The notes under the pieces were generated by a model. The model was not told the DNA's origin. It did no database searches and saw only the letters and a program-made list of their open reading frames with translations. This document shows, one piece after another, positions 33,601-47,400 of a DNA stretch of 64,000 nt. Position 1 is the first letter of the stretch; each line of letters opens with the position of its first letter. The DNA is from Isoetes taiwanensis. Taxonomy: Eukaryota > Streptophyta > Lycopodiopsida > Isoetales > Isoetaceae. Both the position numbers and the translations under genes were made by a program. Location: assembly GCA_021234155.1 (NCBI GenBank), contig JAJEKV010000054.1, positions 620,001-684,000 on the forward strand, written 5' to 3'.

Positions 33601-33852
33601 TTAAGGGGAGAGAATAGATATGACGTTGTGTGCAATGTCATTGAAGGGGTGCAGGACCATTTTCTTTTCAAAGAAAGTGGGAGGGCTCAATCTTATGATT
33701 GAACGTACTTGCACCGAATTATTGACTGACCCGTAGAATAGAGTTCACTCCGGCAATAGCCGAAGCGAATAGAGCGTAAGATAGATAGATAGATAGCTCA
33801 GGAGGCCTTCAACGTGCGAGACCGACATGCAACGAAGTGGAGCAAAACCATG
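30603..33852. other. Unassigned stretch at the end of copy 1
   Basis: No recognisable gene is present. A minus-strand frame and a plus-strand frame overlap near 30,700-31,170, with a plausible exon end at TGAAGAG|GTGAG (about 31,016). Short plus-strand frames with Lys/Gln-rich composition occur at 32,079-32,300 and 32,596-32,838. A run of ten G lies at about 32,210, and (GATA)n at 33,779-33,797. By position it could be internal sequence of the Ty3 fragment that continues into copy 2, but no domain supports this. Confidence 0.4.
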
Positions 33853-34136
33853 CAACGCCGGCTCAATGAGTGGATGCGTTTTAGCCTTAGGTAAGGTATG
33901 CCATGTATTATAAGCCTTAATGTGTCTTATTGTTAAGTTAAATATAGATCCTAATAACTGCATAGAAATTGTTGTACGTATATGTATCGTAGGGAAATAA
34001 GTTAAATAACAACGATAATATGAGGTAGCATGTTAATTGATCCTTCGCAAGGACGCAATTCCTTCCAAGGATAGCTATATGACCTCGGGGTCACATGTCC
34101 AGTTGGATGCTGCCTAGTGGCGTGACGTTAAAATAC

Positions 34137-34155
34137 TATCTATCTATCTATCTAT
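34137..34155. repeat. (TATC)n microsatellite, copy 2
   Basis: Same tract and surroundings as 283-301, with no length change visible. Confidence 0.85.
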
Positions 34156-34670
34156 AAATATAGATAGAAAATAGAATTCGGATATACTTAAGTATATCTT
34201 AGGGATATATTTCCAAGGGTAATGCAGGACCCAAGGAAGAGAATAAGAAGCACATCTAATTCTTGTGTATGATAATTAAAACCTTGTCTATGTAACAATA
34301 GGTCGAAAGTAGGGTTATTGTTTAAATAATCGCGATCTAAAAGTCGTTAAATATTGCAAAGCTTAGAGTAAATTTAATTGTACTATCGGAAGTAATGTAT
34401 CCAATACTATGATAATGTTAATTCATAAATATTACCTTAGGGTAATTATGTTAATCACATGCATTAAAGGAGCCAAGAAAATCGGCTCAGTGCATGTCAA
34501 TTTGTGTAGATTAATTCTATATGTAGCTAAGATTAATCATGCGATGCAACCTATGCTAGGTATGGGTTGCATGCGTTGTTACGGCGATGATGAGACCACT
34601 ACTACGGTGATCTCTAGGGCGGGTGTAATGTCAATGTAGGCATGACCGCTTCCGCTGGACGAAAGTGGAA

Positions 34671-37428
34671 GGTAGATTAGAAAGTCTACTGCTCCACTAA
34701 GTAGACAACCCCGAGAGAAAGGAGGTCATTAAGGAATGCATTGATAGGAAAGGCACCTTTAGCCCCATATATGCTTTGATAGGAGGAATCTATCCTTCAC
34801 GCCCCCACGCTGAAGGATATCCCCACCGGGCAACTAGAGGTGTAGGCATGAGCGCATATAGGCATATAGGCGCCGCCTCCACGGCCATAATGGAAGATCC
34901 ACCCTCTTCCTACGCCGGAGATTAGCCATGCATCCATGTAGATAGGTGGGTGGTCACCATATAACCAAAATTTTTGTAATAATTAATAATAGGTAGTGTC
35001 GACCGCAGCCAATAGAGCGCCCTGAGGGCAAGGAGGTCGAATCCATTTAAGGCTTGCAACACAAATTTTGTTATAATGTGTTGCAAGGGATGAAGGGTAC
35101 CTTAGAAGTGTAAATTTTGTAGGAAATTGATAAACTTTGATAAACTTAAATGTTGTATTAAGTAAGGTTAATAATTACCTTATGTGGATTAAGTTATGAT
35201 GTGATAAGTTAATAGGATAACGTAAATAGTAATGTCTTAAACATTACCTTAGAGTAATTCTAATAATTAAGTTAGTAAGTATGTAATTATAGATATTGTA
35301 AAATTAATGCAGATTTTAAGGTGTAAGACCCCGCAACACAAATTTTGTTGGAATGTGTTGCAAGGAAATGAAGAGTACCTTAAATAATAATTGTATATGA
35401 AAGTGTTCAATTGTGATAAACTAAATGTTGTGATAATAGAAACTAATAAGTACCTTATTTTAGTAGAAGTTACGAATTGACAACTTATTTGATAATGTAA
35501 TGGCGAATAATGATTTAAAAAATATTATCTTAAGGTAATCGTAATAAATGTGTAAGTATTATAGTAGTATATCGTATGCATCAAAGTTGATTGCAGGTTA
35601 GGAAGATTCCAAGGTGGGGAGAACCACCATGCCGCGGACAAAGATCATTTCAAGGTGGGGAGAATGTGACGCTCCAAAGACAAAGATACCCCCCCAGACG
35701 ATATTGTACCGCCACGCCACGCTGCACACGCCACCCCGACCGACGGTACGCCAACGCGTAGCTATGGGTAGCCCCTAGGGGCAACTTGCTAAGAATGTGC
35801 ATTAGTATTAATGTGCACATTTTCCAATGTACACATTAATGTGGGCAATACATTTCCATGTGGCCACTTGATGCCAAGTGGGCCATACCCATAGGTGTAA
35901 TTAATGTGCACATTTTCCAATGTACATTATTCATTAATGTGCACACATTTCCATGTGAGCACATTTGGGTGCACACATTTCCATGTGGGCACATTTGGCC
36001 ACCTAGCCCTTAAAGGCAAGTGGGTTTCTTTTCCCACTTATCCCACATGCCTAAAGGGGATAATTGGAAACCCTAGCCACCCCTTGTCTATTTAAGTAGG
36101 AGAACCCTAACTTGCCCATTTTCGCTTCTAGGGTTTTAGAGCTCGCTTTGGTCAGCCTCAAGAGCTAAAACCGCCTCCCCACTGGCCCCGAGAGAACCGC
36201 ATCATTAGTTTTCCTTGATTCGGCATTTCAAAGGATGGTCGAAGTTCAGTCGAGGAGGAACTCAAGGATCAGTATTTAGGCAATTTAGTAGTCTAAACCC
36301 CATTTCAGCCATCGAATCAAAGAGGTTTAGCCTCTTAAATTGCCCATAGCAGCCCTCTAGATCTCTAGATAGTGATTCTAACTAAAGAACCTAACTCTAT
36401 GATATAGATTAGATCTTGTCTTTTAGTTCTTCCTCCGGATGTATATGGATGATGTATCTCTCGCGGAACTCCTTTGTATTGGGAAGGGGGGGTAGAGACC
36501 CAAAGCTTGGTAGTAGATGCTCCTAGATTAGCCTCTAGCACACTATAGATGCTGGTCAGGCACAAGAGCCACACCCGGTTGTGGGGTGAAGGGCCGACCG
36601 GGCTTATAAGGAGGTTCGTGGTTCTCGACTCTTGAACGATCCCTATGGTGTGTTAGTGCTACCGGGGATCATTGTGACTAGGTCTAATGGCTTGCCACCG
36701 CGGTGGGCAAGGCATGGGCTCGACACTCGTGAGGTGGTGAATATGACCTTCCATTGAGTTCAAGTCGAACACGGGCAAGGGGCCTCTAGTCACCTTGAGT
36801 CAAGATGGAGATCTCTCGAGGGAGTGATCCCCACCGCCCCATCGAACCGGGAGATGCAACCCAGATATAGCCCCCTGGCTATGCATCCCGCTGGCTACAA
36901 ATGTCCCAACACTTTTCAACCTACTCGCAAAGTGTGCACAGTGAGGGGCGGATGGAGTGGACAACCCAATGCCATGTTCTTATGCCACCAAATCCATTGC
37001 CATGAATTCCCCGCAAGAATGACCTCCTCGAGACCCAAGCTTGTCGGGCCCATCCCCGTGTCCGGTGCCTTGGGTAGGATTTCCTCTATGCATTGTGCCG
37101 ATCATTGTCTTTTGCAGATGTGATGTGCCACCCGTATGGGTGGGTATATGTGTTGCTCTTATATACCGACATGTATGTTTACGCCTCGCCAGCCTAGGTA
37201 GGCCCCGAGGGAGACGGGTACAATGACCCTTTTCACTCTTCCCACCGGAACCCGCCACGCCAGCAAAGTGTTATGTGAAGGGCCCCAGATTCGGGCATGG
37301 AGCCGGTATGGGGAAGAACTCCTCGCTTGTATACCTGCGAGTGCACCAGATGCAGTAGGGGACGCCACAGTACTACCCCTCTAAGCGGAGAAAGTGTTTG
37401 CCTCCCTTTTATTTTTTGTAGGGAATTG
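34671..37428 (+). mobile_element. Ty3-type fragment A, copy 2 (fossil)
   Basis: This is the tandem-copy equivalent of 812-3,585: 3' untranslated region with hairpins at 35,053-35,088 and 35,331-35,375, purine tract, LTR at 35,665-36,911, then leader and gag start. It is an incomplete and broken fossil. Here its upstream neighbour is visible (the end of copy 1), but no pol domain is seen there. Confidence 0.75.
35665..36911 (+). repeat. LTR A, copy 2
   Basis: It starts TGTGACG directly after AAGGTGGGGAGAA, a junction shared with many plant Ty3 elements. It ends near GTCCCAACA. The TATA-like box is at 36,088-36,097. The length is about 1.25 kb. Confidence 0.75.
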
Positions 37429-38199
37429 AACATGTCTTGTAGGATGTGTAGTCAAAGTTCCATGAAATCTTACGTGTAATGTTTCACAATTTGTCCTCCC
37501 AAGTCTTATTCATTGTCTAAAGAACCACAAACATCCCAACATAGCCAATTCTTACTATCATTATAATAGGCTTTAATAAACAGGTGTCATGTTGAGACAT
37601 GTAACTCTATGCAATTTGTAGGTAGCTACAAAGGAAACATATGATTTGGGTCGTGTCTCTTTTTTATGTTTGTAATTGCAGATAGCTATAGTGCTCTCTA
37701 GTTTGGATCATTCTCTAGTGTCGTGTTATGCAAGCAACATCTGAGAAAAAGATATTGAGAAGAATATATGCCATCTATACTCTCCATTAAGCTTTTGAGT
37801 AAACTGTAAGAAGTCAACGTTGTTCCGCTTCTACATGGGATCTCAAATCAACGACATACTTATGAGCCAATTTAGGTTTCCTCAACCACATGGATATTCA
37901 AAACACGCGGTAACAAATAATAATATCCGCAATAATGAAAACATCCAATAGCCTTTACTTTTCCATGCACTAAAGACAACAAGTAGACAAAGTAATTGAA
38001 TCGCTTTTTCATCCGTAGACAAATAATGCAAAGAAGGTCAAGTATTATGATTGAAAGAGGGCTTACACTAAGAACTATACCTTTCCTCGATTGCAATCAA
38101 GGAACAAATAGTAGCGGGATGGTATGTTAAATCAAATAAAGACATAGAGAAATATCTATCTCAACAAAGAATCTAAATAGCGCGAGTGACAGAAAAAAT

Positions 38200-38299
38200 G
38201 AATAGAAACTAAGTTTGTGATGTTGCAAATGTCAGGATAGAAATTCAAGCAATAGAAACTAAGTTGGTGATATTGCAAACAGCAGGATAGAAATTCAAG
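38200..38299. repeat. 51-bp tandem duplication, copy 2
   Basis: Same two units as at 4,354-4,453. Confidence 0.85.
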
Positions 38300-39450
38300 A
38301 ATGTAGTATGCCATTTCTAAAGTCAGCCTTGGACTTTCTGAGGACTCTTGATAAATAGAAAAGTGATATAAAGCCAAGAAGGTATAATATGTATAATCAC
38401 ATGATGCCAGAGATACTGTAAGTGGATCAGAAGCATCCGAAAATTGCTTGAAAAATAAAAGTAGCCGAATTCAAGCTGTTGATTGATTAAAAGCATACAA
38501 ATACCTGCAATGTGGTTCAGAATATTCTGTAAAGATCTATTTATTCCCACCCCTTGCCTCAGAAGAAAGCCTACTTATGTACAATGTTATCGTTCTTCCA
38601 AGCCCTTGGCCCTGCAAAAAAAGATTTGTAAAAGGCAAAAAATATCAAGAACAAAACTTTTGTCTAATGCATCTGCATAGTGCTAGGAAGTACTTGTAGC
38701 TCTTTCTGTCATCTCTACCACTTTTATTTAATGCAAATAGGCAACATAGCCAGAAACCATTGTAATAGCCAGAAGCCACTATAACCATTGTGCATATGGC
38801 AAAGGACAACACAATACCTGGCAAATGGAAAATGGCAAACCATATCAGCAATTCCAAGCTTCATGCATTTGGAATGGGTGCTTCATTGTTCAAGCTCACC
38901 TTTAACGTTCTTCAAACCTGCATAATAGAAAACAATAGCATCATCCTTAATCATGGAGATTTAAGGGAAAAGAATAAGAGAAACAGAGAAACAGTGAGAT
39001 TTATTCTTGTTAACTCCAGCAGAAGTTATGCTCTCTAGAAAACACAATTTTCAATCTCTTTAGTTAGAGTACATCTACCTTCTTTAAAGCGGTGTTTAAA
39101 AGCACAAACATTCCAAAATTTGAAAAGGCTGAGAAGTAAGGCAATGGGAGTTTAAGCAGAGATGTCACAAACTTTTTTATCCTCCAAGATAATTGCATCC
39201 TAAGAAATCTTGAGCCCATTTTTGGGTTGAAATAATGACATAAGTGTAACCTGTAGATGCATATATATAGAGATAAAACTCTAGTATAAAGCCCTAGTAT
39301 ATAGACTACAGTTCAAGGGAGGTAGATCACGGTCTCCTTTGCTTAGTTTATGCAAAACCCAAGCTGGATTTGTGTAGCTTATGACAGTAGCAGTTAAAAA
39401 CGAAAGGACAATTGTATCCGAACAGAACAACTTCTAGTTCTTCTTGAACT

Positions 39451-39787
39451 ATGCTTTCGGCTTAACTAAGCAGATCAATTTTGAGAGGCGCATGAGAAGC
39501 ACCTAAAACCAAGGACACAAACTGAATTTTGTCTTCAACGGCTCAAAAAGCCCGCTATAAACCTTTAAAAACAAAGGGCAACTACCACGCGGAAGGATTT
39601 TGAAGCGTAAGTCTTTGCTTTCTGGCCTAAACCAAGCATTGATTTTGGGAGTTAGACAATAGAAGCACCTCAAAAAGGACACAAACTGATTTCCTATCTT
39701 CCACTCCAAAAAAACAAAGCCTACTATAAACCTTAAAAAACAGAGGGCCACGGCCTTACCTGAAGGATTTTGAACAGATAGTCTTTA
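39451..39787. repeat. About 171-bp tandem duplication, copy 2
   Basis: Same arrangement as 5,607-5,946, with more small differences in this stretch than in the neighbouring clean block. Confidence 0.75.
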
Positions 39788-41028
39788 GGTTGGCCAATGC
39801 AAATACATGAAACTCTTTCAAATATGGGAGTCTGCATGATCTGATGCAGAATATGAAAATATGGGCAATACCACCAATTTTTGCTAGATTTGCAGAGTGA
39901 AGTCTTCTTCCCCGGATATGCACGCCGAGATGGCAAGGGGAAATTAGAACCCGAAATGGAAAACCCCAAAACCCGATTGCCCAAAAATCTTACTCAAAAA
40001 ATGTAAGCAATTTTGAATCATGGTAAATTTTTCCTAAGCCTAAAAAGCTCCTAGACCTTAGAAAACTAACCCAGAAAAATATCCAAAAAGTTTTCGACAT
40101 GTCGGAAAAACCAAATTTAAAAAATAGATAATAATACAAGACATAAATTAGACTTACACAACATTAAAGCGATAGGTTCCTATAGTAAAATTATATTTAC
40201 TCAAGAATATAAAATTTAGCAACATTTATATACGTCTTTGCGCAATTATGTAAACAATAATCACAATTTATCTGAAATGCATTTATACATTTTAAATAGA
40301 ATATTACCAAACCGATAATAGAAGATGCATGTTTAGTTTCAATCATCCATCCGACCGGCCGGCGACAAAAAAACATATCCGCAGTACTACTTATATTACT
40401 TCCTTTACTCCCTCTCCTCCGCACTCATAAATCAATTATTTCAGGTTTGTTGCCATTCTTATTTGTTCATGTTAGTGTTGTCGAATGTAAGTAGATTGTT
40501 CATGTCCATTTATAGGTAGGTTCCATTGTTTAAATGTTTTTTTTTTAATTGAAGGCTTAGTATTTATATTAATATAGATATATGTACATATGAACATATG
40601 TATATACATATGTTTACAAAAAGTAACCGATTTGGGTAGGGTTGGTTATGAAGACCCTTCAACATAATATCTTAAGAAAATATTTAGGCTAGTAGTTTTA
40701 GGCCCTGAACCTTTATCACAAAAAGGATTTCAAAGATATAAAAGACAAGAATAGCCATCATTCCAAAAATCTCCTTTCTTGGGCTCGCCAAGATCGCGAT
40801 CCTTTCTCCCCATTCCTTTGGTGGCCCTTATGAATAGACGTAATGGGCATTTGCATAGATGAGCTTTCCCCGATTAAATCTTCCTTTCTTGTCTTTCGCC
40901 CGCATAAAATATCCCTCTTTGCATCATAAGTCGTGGTTACAAGCACAATTACAAAGGACATACACCTTCATGTGCTATCTGGATCTCGACCCCAAACCGA
41001 AGTTAGCCATAGCGCATTAGAGTGAAGG

Positions 41029-44000
41029 TCAATCCTTTTCCACTTCAAATTTTTTTACCAACACCGTAATGTTCCCCGCTAATTTCAAAATAAAGTTAGA
41101 CAAGGATGAAAAAGATTTCAAGTATGAATACCGAAAAATCTCCTCAATCCAATTAATATCATATTTAGTTTGCTCAATGATAGCCCGAGGCCAAATAATC
41201 TCCTCTTTGAAGATCGTGGAATTTCTTCCCCTTCCACATCCTCCAAAGGAGAAGATAAATACGCCAATTTGATGGATTTTCAGAAGAAAGAAGTCCGTGG
41301 GGCTCATGGTCCTAAGATTGGGCATATTAAGCTCGGCCTCGCTAACCCGTGAGTCCATTCGCCCATAGACAGCTTCAAAAAGATGATTCTCATCTTCCCG
41401 ATCCTCGCATACATCGCACACAAATGTTAGAGTCCCGCCATATTCATTCTCCATCTTTTCATATTTGTTGCAAGAGCCTTATGCCAAAGCTGCCACATAA
41501 AGGCTTTTACTTTTGGGTGAATTGACACTTCCAAAGAAAGATGAGATTCCTTTTGATTCTCATGTGATCGTTTCCATTTGATATGGATTGTTATATCCCC
41601 GATCTCTGCTCAGAATTTATAAGCTCTTTTAACTTTGTATCCACCGAACCCATTTATGTGCCACGAATCTTCGTAATGGTGCCACCGACCACTAGCAAGT
41701 TTCGTGGTAATACTATTGAAAAGCATCTCGCACTTTTCCCCTGCATCCCCGTAACGGAGGTATGATAGTCCAAATTATTAGTAATGTCCCCGATGAGCAC
41801 AATTCCCTCTAGTCCATTGTTTAGTTAGGGTAGGGAAATGAGAGGCTAAACAAGTATTAGGATCATCCGTAATAAGAGAAGGGCTCCGTAAAATTGCTTG
41901 ATCCCCGAGAAAGGCCCTCCTTCCAAGTGTACATGCCTTTAACCTCATCCACCACCGATCCACTTCTTAATAATTTGAGGGATGGAATTTGGGATGGTGA
42001 AGGGGAAGAAAATACTAAAGGGAAGGTGCATCTTAAGTCCCTCCACCCAAAGGGATGGCATCTCCCGATATAATGTTTGATCGTGAGCTTTGGCCGGGTG
42101 ATGAATCTGACCAGCATGTGCTCAGAGAAGTATTTAGCAGCTAAAGCAGCTTGCTTGCTTTTTCATGTTAATAACCCCAATCCTCCCATACTTTTAGTTT
42201 TGCAACACTCCTTCATGGAGACCGAATCCAAAGATCTTCTCGCTTGTACCCCCGCAATGAATCTACCAATAATACTTTGCATTTTAGAATAGACCTTTTA
42301 GGGCCATAATAATAGATGACCGATAAACCCGAGAAGAGGAGATAACAGAGTTTGCAAGAATAGCCCTACCATTCTTAGAAAGAAATTTAGAGTTAAGAGA
42401 GTCCACCTTCCTCAGAAACTTGTCCAAGAGATCCCCCACAGTCACCACTGCTCACTCTAATTGCATAGGGGATCCCCAAAATTTTGGTTTTGGTGGTAGG
42501 AGAGAGATACATACATCCGAGAGATAAAGTCTGCTTGCTCCCCTTTAGTCTGATCCCTTGAAATCAGCTTTGTCTTGGTCGGGTTGATATTGCATCCAGA
42601 GCATCTTCCAAAGTCTTCGAGATCTGGCTGGTAATTTGAATAGACCGGTTGTCCGTGATTCATAAAAAGAAAGGTATCATCTCGCAAAATGAACATTGAG
42701 AATATCTTCCATCTCTTGATTAGGGGAGTTTGAGCCCTTTAAGCCCATTAAGATTTCTAAGCTTCGAAATTACTATGCAAACCCTCCATGACTATTAGAA
42801 ATAAAAAAGGTGCCGTGGGCAACCTTGTTTTACTCCTCTTTATGTCAAAGAAGGGACCGTGATTCCCCATTGATAAGTACAAAATGATCTTGAGTTTTTC
42901 GAATCGCCATGAAAATAGAAATTACCTCTTCCGAGAATCCTAAACTCCGCCACATTCCCCGCAAAAATTTCCAACTTATCGCGGTCGGCTTTTGGTGATG
43001 TCCAATTTCGTAAGCCCTATGTTTTGTTTAGTTTCCCCGCCCAACCGATCCCTAGAGATGTCGCCGCAACATTGTCCAAGATGTATCTCCTTTCAAGTAG
43101 GCACTTTGTGTCTTACTTATGATCTCATCAAGGATAGGCTTGACTCTAGCTGCAATTGAACCCTCAAATAAGCTTATAGAGCACATTGATAGTGAGATAG
43201 GCCTATAATCGTAAAAAGAGATGGGCATGTCAATTTTAGGTATGAGAGCAATAAGGCTAGTATTGATCCCGCAGTCCAAACCTTTGGTTAGTAAGAATTC
43301 ATTAGCAATGAAAACCACCAAATTACCCAAAAGCCCCCAAGCCTTCTTGAAGAATTCAGCAGGAGGCCATCCTGACCCTGAGTTTTGCCATTTTCCATTT
43401 CATTTAGCACCTTAAAGATTTCCTCGTTGTTGAAAGGTCTAGACATGTCGTTGTTCATGGCATGCTAGTAACTCGCCCCCTAATATCAATGAAGTTATGA
43501 ATGTCTTGAAAGCTCAGATCCCCGATATAGTACCCATAATTCTGATAAAATGCTCCTTAGCAGCCTCTTTTGAGATGATTGTCCTCAACAATATTATTTC
43601 CTCCCAAAGAACACTATATATATGATTCTTCTTAATCCTCCCTTTGCCTTAATGAAAAGTATTTGAGTTGGCCCTCTCATCTTCCCTTAGCTCTTTGACT
43701 TTGGCTTTAGTCTTCCAACCCTTTGCAATCCTCGATTTCTTCCCTTTCAATCAATTTTAAGATTCTCCTTATTCTCGACCTTGAGCTATTCCATACCGAT
43801 TTCTCAACTCTTGCAGTGAATAGTCTCTTTCTCGATGTATCTCCTTCCCCAAACTTTTAACCAATTCTTTATGTTTTTAGAGGTCTTAACCCACCAATCC
43901 ATCCACCCGAGTTCATTACTGGGCTTATCTTCCATATCCAACACCTGAGCTAACCTGGTAATGAAATCATCTTGATCCAGAAGATTAGTATTAAGCTTAA

Positions 44001-44754
44001 AGTATGAATTCCTTTTCCTCTGATTATTGTTGGCATTGATATTAATAAGCTGGGGATAATGATCAGAGATAGTGTAATTCGAGAGGTTGGAGACTCTAGA
44101 GCTGCTGTTCCATAATGATTCACTGAGGTAAAACCTATCATAAAGACATCAAATAGGCTGGATTCTGTGATTATTCCAGCTATAGGAATGAGGGACCACT
44201 CTTGCCAAATTTAGGTGGTGATTTGTAAGCAGAGTCATCCATTTATCATTCTCTTCCCCGCTAAGGGCTCTGAAATTAGCACTCCTCATATACTCGTGAG
44301 TAACCATATTAAAATCACCCCCCATTATGATCTCATCATAAGGGATACTATTCAAACCATTAGTTATAATATTCCAGAGCTGAGCCCTCTCAGCCGGCTG
44401 ATGATAGGCATAAATGTTCACAAAAGCAATCCTATTGTTCCCTATATTGCCATGTAAAATCTGCCATCTCTTACTACTATCCTGCATCATCTGCATATCA
44501 CTTAGATTAATCCTATTATGCCAAGCAATAGAAATACCTGCCGAAGAATTGTTTGCTTTTATAGACCAATGATTGAAATTATTAGGCAACACTTCTCTAA
44601 TTATATTATCAATACTATCATCATGGATCTTGTGCTCTTGAAAGAAAATGAAGTCTAAATTCATAGATGCAAGACAAACCTTCACCCTTCCTCTTTTCAC
44701 ATTAGAATTAATGCCCCGCAGTTCCGTGTAATACCCTTTAAGATTTATGTCCAT
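41029..44754 (-). pseudogene. LINE ORF2, copy 2
   Basis: The endonuclease part is open for 201 codons from 44,754 and reads MDINLKGYYTELRGINSNVK at the start, with QEHK, GGDFNMV and HSYSW landmarks of the exonuclease-endonuclease-phosphatase fold. The reverse transcriptase N-terminal half is at 43,330-43,052. The catalytic-box region lies near 42,700 and is less clean than in copy 1. The C-terminal Cys region (VCDVCEDREDENHLFE) lies near 41,400, and the stop is at 41,029. It totals about 1,240 codons. Frame breaks differ from those of copy 1. Confidence 0.85.
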
Positions 44755-47289
44755 TTAACTGGGGTTTGGTTTTCCTTGAGACCTTTCCGGGTGGTCCCAT
44801 GATCATTTTCTTCTCATTTCCTTTTCCCTTCTTCCTTCTTCTAGTAACAAGATTCCATTCCAAGTTCTGAAATTGATCCTGATCTAGGTCCTGATCAGAA
44901 TTTTCTGAATCTTCATTCATATCCATATCCATGGGCCATCCGTTAGGAACCACCTGCCCACTGGTACTTATGGAGGAGGCCACAAAGTTAATGGGGTCGA
45001 TGCAGATAAGAAGCTTGGGAGGGAATTGCACAATACCCTCGCTTTCTTGGTCGATCCCCAAGATTAGGGATAGGTAGAGAAGGAGGGGTGGGATCTTCAA
45101 TCACCATGATTTCCTTGTTACTGCCACTTCCCTCCCCTTTTTCCTCTACACTTCTGCTTTTAGGTCTCCGTGACTGATGCTTCCGATCGTGGGTGTTATC
45201 CTTGACTTTCTTTTGCCCTTTTATAAGTTGTCTCCCTTTGATATTGGCCATGTGCTCTTTAGAATAGGATATTTGGAGATCAATAAATTTAGAGTCGCTT
45301 ATTTTGCAAGGGATTTTATCCACCTGTGGGGAGTGAATTTTCTTCTCAATGCATCACGGGTAATCGGGTTTGGGGATGGAGATATGAATGACCTCCCCAG
45401 CTTTTAGCAATGGCATTCAAATGAGAGACATTCAAAACCAGAGGAAGATTAGTACCGAAATCCATGTGGTGGTAGCAACCGCCGAGAAATCCCCCTAACA
45501 TAGTTCGATCCCATTTCATCGATACACTATCGCCCCAAGAATAGAATGGATTTTTCTCGAGAGGATATGGTTCACATTTCTTTCCTCCCTACAAATAATT
45601 TGGAATGTTTTTGATCCAATTTGAGAATGGAAAGAATAGGGATGGCCCGAGATTTAGTTATCCAATACTTAACCTCCCCATAGAAGGGCACTTCGGGGAA
45701 GTGGATCGTAATACCATGCTTAGAATTTCTAATAATAGCAGAGTTATCATTAATAGCATCCAAATCAAGAAGGTCCTCACTTTCCTTATTAGAAACAAGA
45801 TTAGAATCGTAAGGATTAGAAAACAAAGCATTCTTATAAGATTTACCATTGATCTTGTCAGATTTACCCATAACCGGAACCGAGGACTTCAAAGATTTGA
45901 TCCGAGATTTTCGCTCGTTTTGTCCGTGTTTTTCTTGAGAGCATGTTACAGCTTGGTACACTCACAAATGCCCGCTTCAATTGGATGGAAATAGCCATTA
46001 CTATCCTCAGATCTCACATTTATTAGTCGCCTGAGGGGGTACCGTAGGCTATATACTCCATGTCCACATCTTTGAGAGTGTCATTGTCAAAAGTTGGCAT
46101 TTTATTCCCGAACTCCCCAAGGAAATTTTCAATAACATGGTCATCAGCCTCCTCCCATATTTTAACCAACCCGAAAGAAGCTTTGATTTCCATCCCAAAT
46201 CCTCCAGCCAAATGACTTTGTCGCTTGCAAAGATTTCCGCCATTGATCTTCTAAAAATCTGATTTTTGAGACCGCAGCAGTCCCTCTTTGAGTGCCCCGA
46301 TTTAACCCCGATCAATTGGTAGAGAAGAAGGTCCATTTCCCCGAGTTTCGGAGCATCCGCCAAACTAGGTCTCTCCACACGCTTTTCCTTCAAAGATACC
46401 GATTTTCTAACCTCTGTGATTTCCAACCCGCAAACTATAATCTGACCCTCCTTTTGTATCCCCATACAGATTGCAGCCGCCTCCTCGTTGTTCCCGAATA
46501 ATATCAAAAGTCAGCCTTTAAGCTCCTTCATCTTAACCCAAGTTTGATCTTTTCTATCGTCGAGCACAAAGATTTGATCCCAAAGATTTGATTACCAAAA
46601 TAGGGTCCGTGATCCTTATATTCATAGGGAATCCTTGTTGAAGAGGAACTCCCGCCTTTGGTTTCTACTACTGGTGGCCTTCGGCTTCATGGCTGATCGA
46701 ACCGAAAAAGAGTCTCCAAGGATCAAAGAAGAACGGAATGTATTCCGCAATGCATCCCACCTGAAAGGACCCGGCGAACAAAGTCGATAAGGATCTTTAA
46801 AAATCTAAAAAATCTAAGAATGAATGAAAGCCAAAGAACGCTTTTCCCCGAAATTCTCCTCGAATCACGCATCGGAAACCCAAAAAACCTGTGGATTCTA
46901 ATTGGCCCTAGAAAACCTCCAAACCACAAAGATCAATTTCGAATGGTCCTTGCCGGTTCCATATCGAAGAAAGTGGCCCAATGGTAAATTGGCTCGATTC
47001 CCAAAATCCACAGTGGCAGCTCATAAGGAAGAGGTTTCTTTTCAAGCTATTTCCCAGCCGAGGAAGGGTCAGAATTGTGAATGGCAACCCTTATGGATCC
47101 TTCCCTGTCAAAGCAAAGGATGCACAAATAGAAGAAGTTAAAACTAATCCTGCAAAAACCAACTCTGGATCTTGTTTCAAAGGCTAGTCTGATCAAATTT
47201 TCAACTATCACCACCGAATCTTGATGATCCCAAGGAATTTGAGGGAACCCCAACCCTTGGAGAACAGCCTCTAGCAAGGCCTCATCCAT
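44738..47289 (-). pseudogene. LINE ORF1, copy 2
   Basis: The start MDEALLEAVLQGLGFPQIPW is open for 80 codons from 47,289. A middle segment with NPYDSNLVSNKESEDLLDLD lies near 45,800, and the basic-acidic C-terminal tail ends at 44,738, overlapping ORF2 by 17 nt as in copy 1. It is interrupted between these segments. Confidence 0.65.
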
Positions 47290-47400
47290 CAGGGCTGTGG
47301 AATTCCTTGCAAATCCTCAGAAATTCAGGTCGGTGAAGGAAGGCGCGAGGAGCATAAGGCGCCTCAACGTTCATTTTTTTCTCCCCATTGTTTAAATGTT

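Larger units (their letters stand above)
1..33852. repeat. 33.85-kb tandem unit, copy 1
   Basis: The first bases of the window (caacgccggctcaatgagtg) recur at 33,853, and every landmark then follows in the same order and orientation. These include LTR A, the LINE with its target-site duplication, the chromovirus, the hAT-like remnant and the palindrome-bearing gene. The offset drifts from 33,852 at the start to about 33,929 near the end because of small indels. Every insertion is shared, so the insertions predate the duplication. The unit phase is arbitrary because the window begins inside it. Confidence 0.95.
37429..40522 (-). other. Gene-like block, copy 2
   Basis: Equivalent of 3,586-6,680. 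The stretch matching 4,230-5,640 (about 38,080-39,480) is almost identical to copy 1, including both splice-like exon candidates. Differences resume in the 171-bp duplication at 39,451-39,787. The gene is unrecognised. Confidence 0.35.
40523..47400 (-). mobile_element. L1-type LINE, copy 2
   Basis: The same insertion as in copy 1, with CCATTGTTTAAATGTT at 40,523-40,538 and 47,385-47,400 and the T tract next to the first. ORF1 spans 47,289-44,738 and ORF2 44,754-41,029. The shared target duplication shows that it inserted before the 33.85-kb duplication. Confidence 0.9.
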
